Positions 61,744-64,000 of a stretch of 64,000 bases of DNA are shown here, one piece after another. The DNA lies in the NCBI RefSeq assembly GCF_004355005.1, contig NZ_SMSJ01000005.1, positions 124,001 to 188,000 of the forward strand, read 5' to 3'. The first letter of the stretch is position 1; each line of letters opens with the position of its first letter. This stretch comes from Dankookia rubra. GTDB taxonomy: Bacteria; Pseudomonadota; Alphaproteobacteria; Acetobacterales; Acetobacteraceae. A program made the position numbers and the translations under genes. The notes below the pieces were generated by a model. The model was not told where the DNA came from. It searched no databases and saw only the letters and a program-made list of their open reading frames with translations.

Positions 61744-63843
61744 ATGGCGCCCGTCCCGACCCGCCTGCTGCCCGGCAGGCCAGACCCGCTGGGGGCGACC
61801 TGGGACGGGCTGGGGGTCAATTTCGCGGTCTTCTCGGCGAATGCCGAGCGGATCGACCTCTGCTTGTTCGACCCGTCCGGCCGGCGGGAGGTGGCGAGGC
61901 TGTCGCTGCCGGAATGCACGGACGAGGTCTGGCATGGCTATCTGCCGGAAGCCCGGCCCGGGCAGCTCTACGGCTACCGCGCCTACGGTCCCTACGAGCC
62001 ACGGCGCGGCCATCGGTTCAATCCGCACAAGCTGCTGCTCGACCCCTATGCGCGCCAGCTGCACGGCGAGCTCCGCTGGTCGGACGTGCTGCTCGGCTAC
62101 CGTCCCGGCGGCGGCCGGACGGACCTGTCCTTCGACCGCCGCGACAGCGCGCCGGCCATGCCGAAAGGCGTGGTGGTGGATGACAGCTTCGCCTGGGGCG
62201 ACGACCGAAATCCCGGCACGCCCTGGGACCGCACGGTGATCTACGAGGCGCATGTGCGCGGCCTGACCATGCGGCGCGAGGACATCGCCCCGCGCGAGCG
62301 CGGCACCTTCCGTGCCCTGGCCGAGCCCCAGGTGATTGAGCACCTGCAATCCCTCGGCGTCACCGCGATCGAGCTGCTGCCGATCCAGGCCTTCCTGCAG
62401 GACCGCTTCCTGGTAGCAAGGGGTCTGAAGAACTACTGGGGCTATTCGACCCTGTCCTTCTTCGCGCCCGAACCCCGCTACCTCGTCGAATCCTGGATGC
62501 GGAACGAGCTGAAGGTGGCGGTGCGCCGGTTGCACGGTGCCGGCATCGAGGTCCTGATGGACGTGGTCTACAACCACACCGCCGAGGGCAGCGAGCTCGG
62601 CCCGACGCTGTCCTGGCGCGGGCTCGACAATGCTTCCTACTACCGCCTCGTCCCGGGCGACGAACGGCACTGCATCAACGACACCGGCACCGGCAACACG
62701 GTGAACCTGTCGCATCCGCGCGTGCTGCAGATGGTGATGGACAGCCTGCGCTACTGGGTCACCGAATACCGGATCGACGGCTTCCGCTTCGACCTCGGCA
62801 CCATCCTTGGCCGCGAGGGCCACGGCTTCGACCCCGGCAGCGGCTTCTTCGACGCGGTCCGCCAGGACCCGATGCTGTCGCGGGTCAAGCTGATCTCGGA
62901 ACCCTGGGACATCGGTCCGGGTGGCTACCAGCTCGGCAACCACCCGCCGGGCTTCGCCGAGTGGAACGACCGCTTCCGCGACGGCACCCGCCGCTTCTGG
63001 CGCGGCGATGGCGGCATCCGGGCGGAGTTGGCGGCGCGGCTGACCGGCTCGGCCGAGCTGTTCGACCGCCGCCGGCGGCGGCCCTGGGCCGGCGTGAACT
63101 TCGTTGCCTCGCATGACGGCTACACCCTGCGCGACACGGTCAGCTACGAGGAGAAGCACAACCACGCGAATGGCGAGGACAACCGCGACGGCCACAACGA
63201 CAACTACAGCCGCAACTGGGGCGTGGAGGGTGAAACCGGCGACGCCACGATCCGCGCCACCCGCCTGGCCGTGCTGCGGGCCATGCTGGTCACCGTCTTC
63301 GCCTCGGCCGGGACGCCGATGCTGCTGGCCGGCGACGAGATGCTGCGGACCCAAGGCGGCAACAACAACGCCTACAACCAGGACAACGAAACGAGCTGGA
63401 TCGACTGGGCCCTGGCGGCAACGCCGGAGGCCGAGGCATTGCGCCGCTTCACCGCACGGCTCGTGGCGTTGCGGCAACGGCTGCCGCCGCTGCGACCCGC
63501 CACCTTCCTGCACGGCGCGACGGAACTTCGGCCCGGCCTGAACGACATCTCCTGGTTCGATCAGCATGGAAAACCGATGACCCCCGAGGCCTGGAACGAT
63601 CCCGAGGCGCGCACCCTGGCGCTGCGCCGTGCCGCCGCGGCCGAAGCGGGCGGCGTCGACGTCACGCTGCTGCTGCTGAATGCCGATGCGGCCGGCCATG
63701 CCTTCGCGCTGCCGCAACCGACGCTGGACTGGCGGCTGATGCTCGATAGCGGGCACCCGGATGCCGCCGACCGCCCGGTGCTGGATGAAGCCGTGCCGGT
63801 CGCGCCGCGCGGCGCCGTGCTGCTCGCGGCGCGGCTGGCATGA
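61744..63843 (+). CDS. glgX: Glycogen debranching enzyme GlgX
   Basis: 699 residues. LPGRPDPLGATWDGLGVNFA and the GYRAYGPYEPRRGHRFNPHKLLLDPYA stretch are GlgX/isoamylase N-terminal features. Catalytic D350 lies in FRFDLGTILGREG and E386 in LISEPWDIGPGGYQLG; NHANGEDNRDGHNDNYSRN is typical. It removes alpha-1,6 branches. The ATG has GGGGGA upstream, five bases after the glgB stop. Confidence 0.96.
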   Translation: MAPVPTRLLPGRPDPLGATWDGLGVNFAVFSANAERIDLCLFDPSGRREVARLSLPECTDEVWHGYLPEARPGQLYGYRAYGPYEPRRGHRFNPHKLLLDPYARQLHGELRWSDVLLGYRPGGGRTDLSFDRRDSAPAMPKGVVVDDSFAWGDDRNPGTPWDRTVIYEAHVRGLTMRREDIAPRERGTFRALAEPQVIEHLQSLGVTAIELLPIQAFLQDRFLVARGLKNYWGYSTLSFFAPEPRYLVESWMRNELKVAVRRLHGAGIEVLMDVVYNHTAEGSELGPTLSWRGLDNASYYRLVPGDERHCINDTGTGNTVNLSHPRVLQMVMDSLRYWVTEYRIDGFRFDLGTILGREGHGFDPGSGFFDAVRQDPMLSRVKLISEPWDIGPGGYQLGNHPPGFAEWNDRFRDGTRRFWRGDGGIRAELAARLTGSAELFDRRRRRPWAGVNFVASHDGYTLRDTVSYEEKHNHANGEDNRDGHNDNYSRNWGVEGETGDATIRATRLAVLRAMLVTVFASAGTPMLLAGDEMLRTQGGNNNAYNQDNETSWIDWALAATPEAEALRRFTARLVALRQRLPPLRPATFLHGATELRPGLNDISWFDQHGKPMTPEAWNDPEARTLALRRAAAAEAGGVDVTLLLLNADAAGHAFALPQPTLDWRLMLDSGHPDAADRPVLDEAVPVAPRGAVLLAARLA

Positions 63844-64000
63844 CCGGCTTCGCGCAGGCGACCCGCTGGGGCGCGACGCTGCTGGAGCCGCTGGCGGAGC
63901 TGCCGCGCACCCATTTCCGCATCTGGGCGCCGGACGCGGCGCAGGTGACGCTGGAAGTGGCGCAGCACGCCCCGCAGGCGATGAACGCGCAGGAAGGGGG
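63840..64000 (+). CDS. treZ: Malto-oligosyltrehalose trehalohydrolase, 5' end only
   Basis: Only the first 53 residues are in the window. RWGATLLEPLAELPRTHFRIWAPDAAQVTLEV is the N-terminal CBM48-like opening of TreZ (F-R-x-W-A-P-x-A). Following GlgX with a four-base overlap, and usually paired with TreY, it suggests the cluster continues with the TreYZ trehalose pathway to the right. GlgB-like openings are similar, so the call depends partly on context. Confidence 0.75.
   Translation, partial: MTGFAQATRWGATLLEPLAELPRTHFRIWAPDAAQVTLEVAQHAPQAMNAQEG

Overview
The window is a very G+C-rich (about 70% by eye), gene-dense piece of an alphaproteobacterial chromosome, most likely from an Acetobacteraceae / Roseomonas-like bacterium. 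Evidence for this is the ChvI-type regulator next to ATP-type pckA (an alphaproteobacterial neighbourhood), a Bug-family tripartite-carrier receptor, a FnrN-type regulator, strong third-position G/C bias and many GTG/TTG starts with 1-4 base ATGA/TGATG overlaps. The lineage is an inference. I saw no tRNA, rRNA, CRISPR array, transposase or integrase.

Layout. 1-7.3 kb: truncated chvI-like regulator, HugZ-type haem-binding protein, pckA, a DUF2237 protein, an EEP-family phosphatase/nuclease, a small membrane protein, a SulP anion transporter and prephenate dehydratase. 7.5-15.5 kb: hisN, then a microcin C/oligopeptide-type ABC operon (yejABEF) with a 118-bp palindromic repeat between yejE and yejF, continuing into a small membrane protein and a ghrA-like dehydrogenase and closed by a 10-bp stem-loop. 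15.6-24.2 kb: MarR regulator, M17 aminopeptidase, a cell-surface glycan block (RgpF-like protein, double-domain glycosyltransferase, gmhB, gmhA, glf) and an Fnr-type regulator with an Fe-S cysteine set. 24.3-29.0 kb: a four-gene minus-strand cassette of phage-tail character (small structural proteins plus a 989-residue fibre), with a near-consensus promoter in front and a 15-bp terminator stem behind, and no other phage genes.

29.2-37.1 kb: a putrescine/spermidine-type ABC operon (potFGHI-like), two tandem class I aminotransferases, a double GNAT protein and a DinB protein. 37.2-45.2 kb: a dehalogenase-like hydrolase, a metallophosphoesterase, a three-gene catabolic set (CMD, beta-hydroxyacid dehydrogenase, lactonase-like MBL), a second copy of the palindromic element, a Bug receptor and an orphan molybdenum hydroxylase large subunit. 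45.4-52.8 kb: a receiver-only regulator convergent to a multi-PAS sensor kinase, hemN with a candidate FNR box, and a cupin-atzE-atzG operon. 52.9-64.0 kb: glgE, treS-maltokinase fusion, glgB, glgX and the start of treZ, all overlapping or nearly so. They join trehalose, maltose-1-phosphate and alpha-glucan in one glycogen/trehalose operon.

The least ordinary content is the self-contained tail-fibre cassette, two families of dispersed palindromic repeats (one showing paired base changes in its stem), the tandem hairpins fused into the end of potH, and the GlgE protein carrying a second, apparently inactive amylase-like domain.
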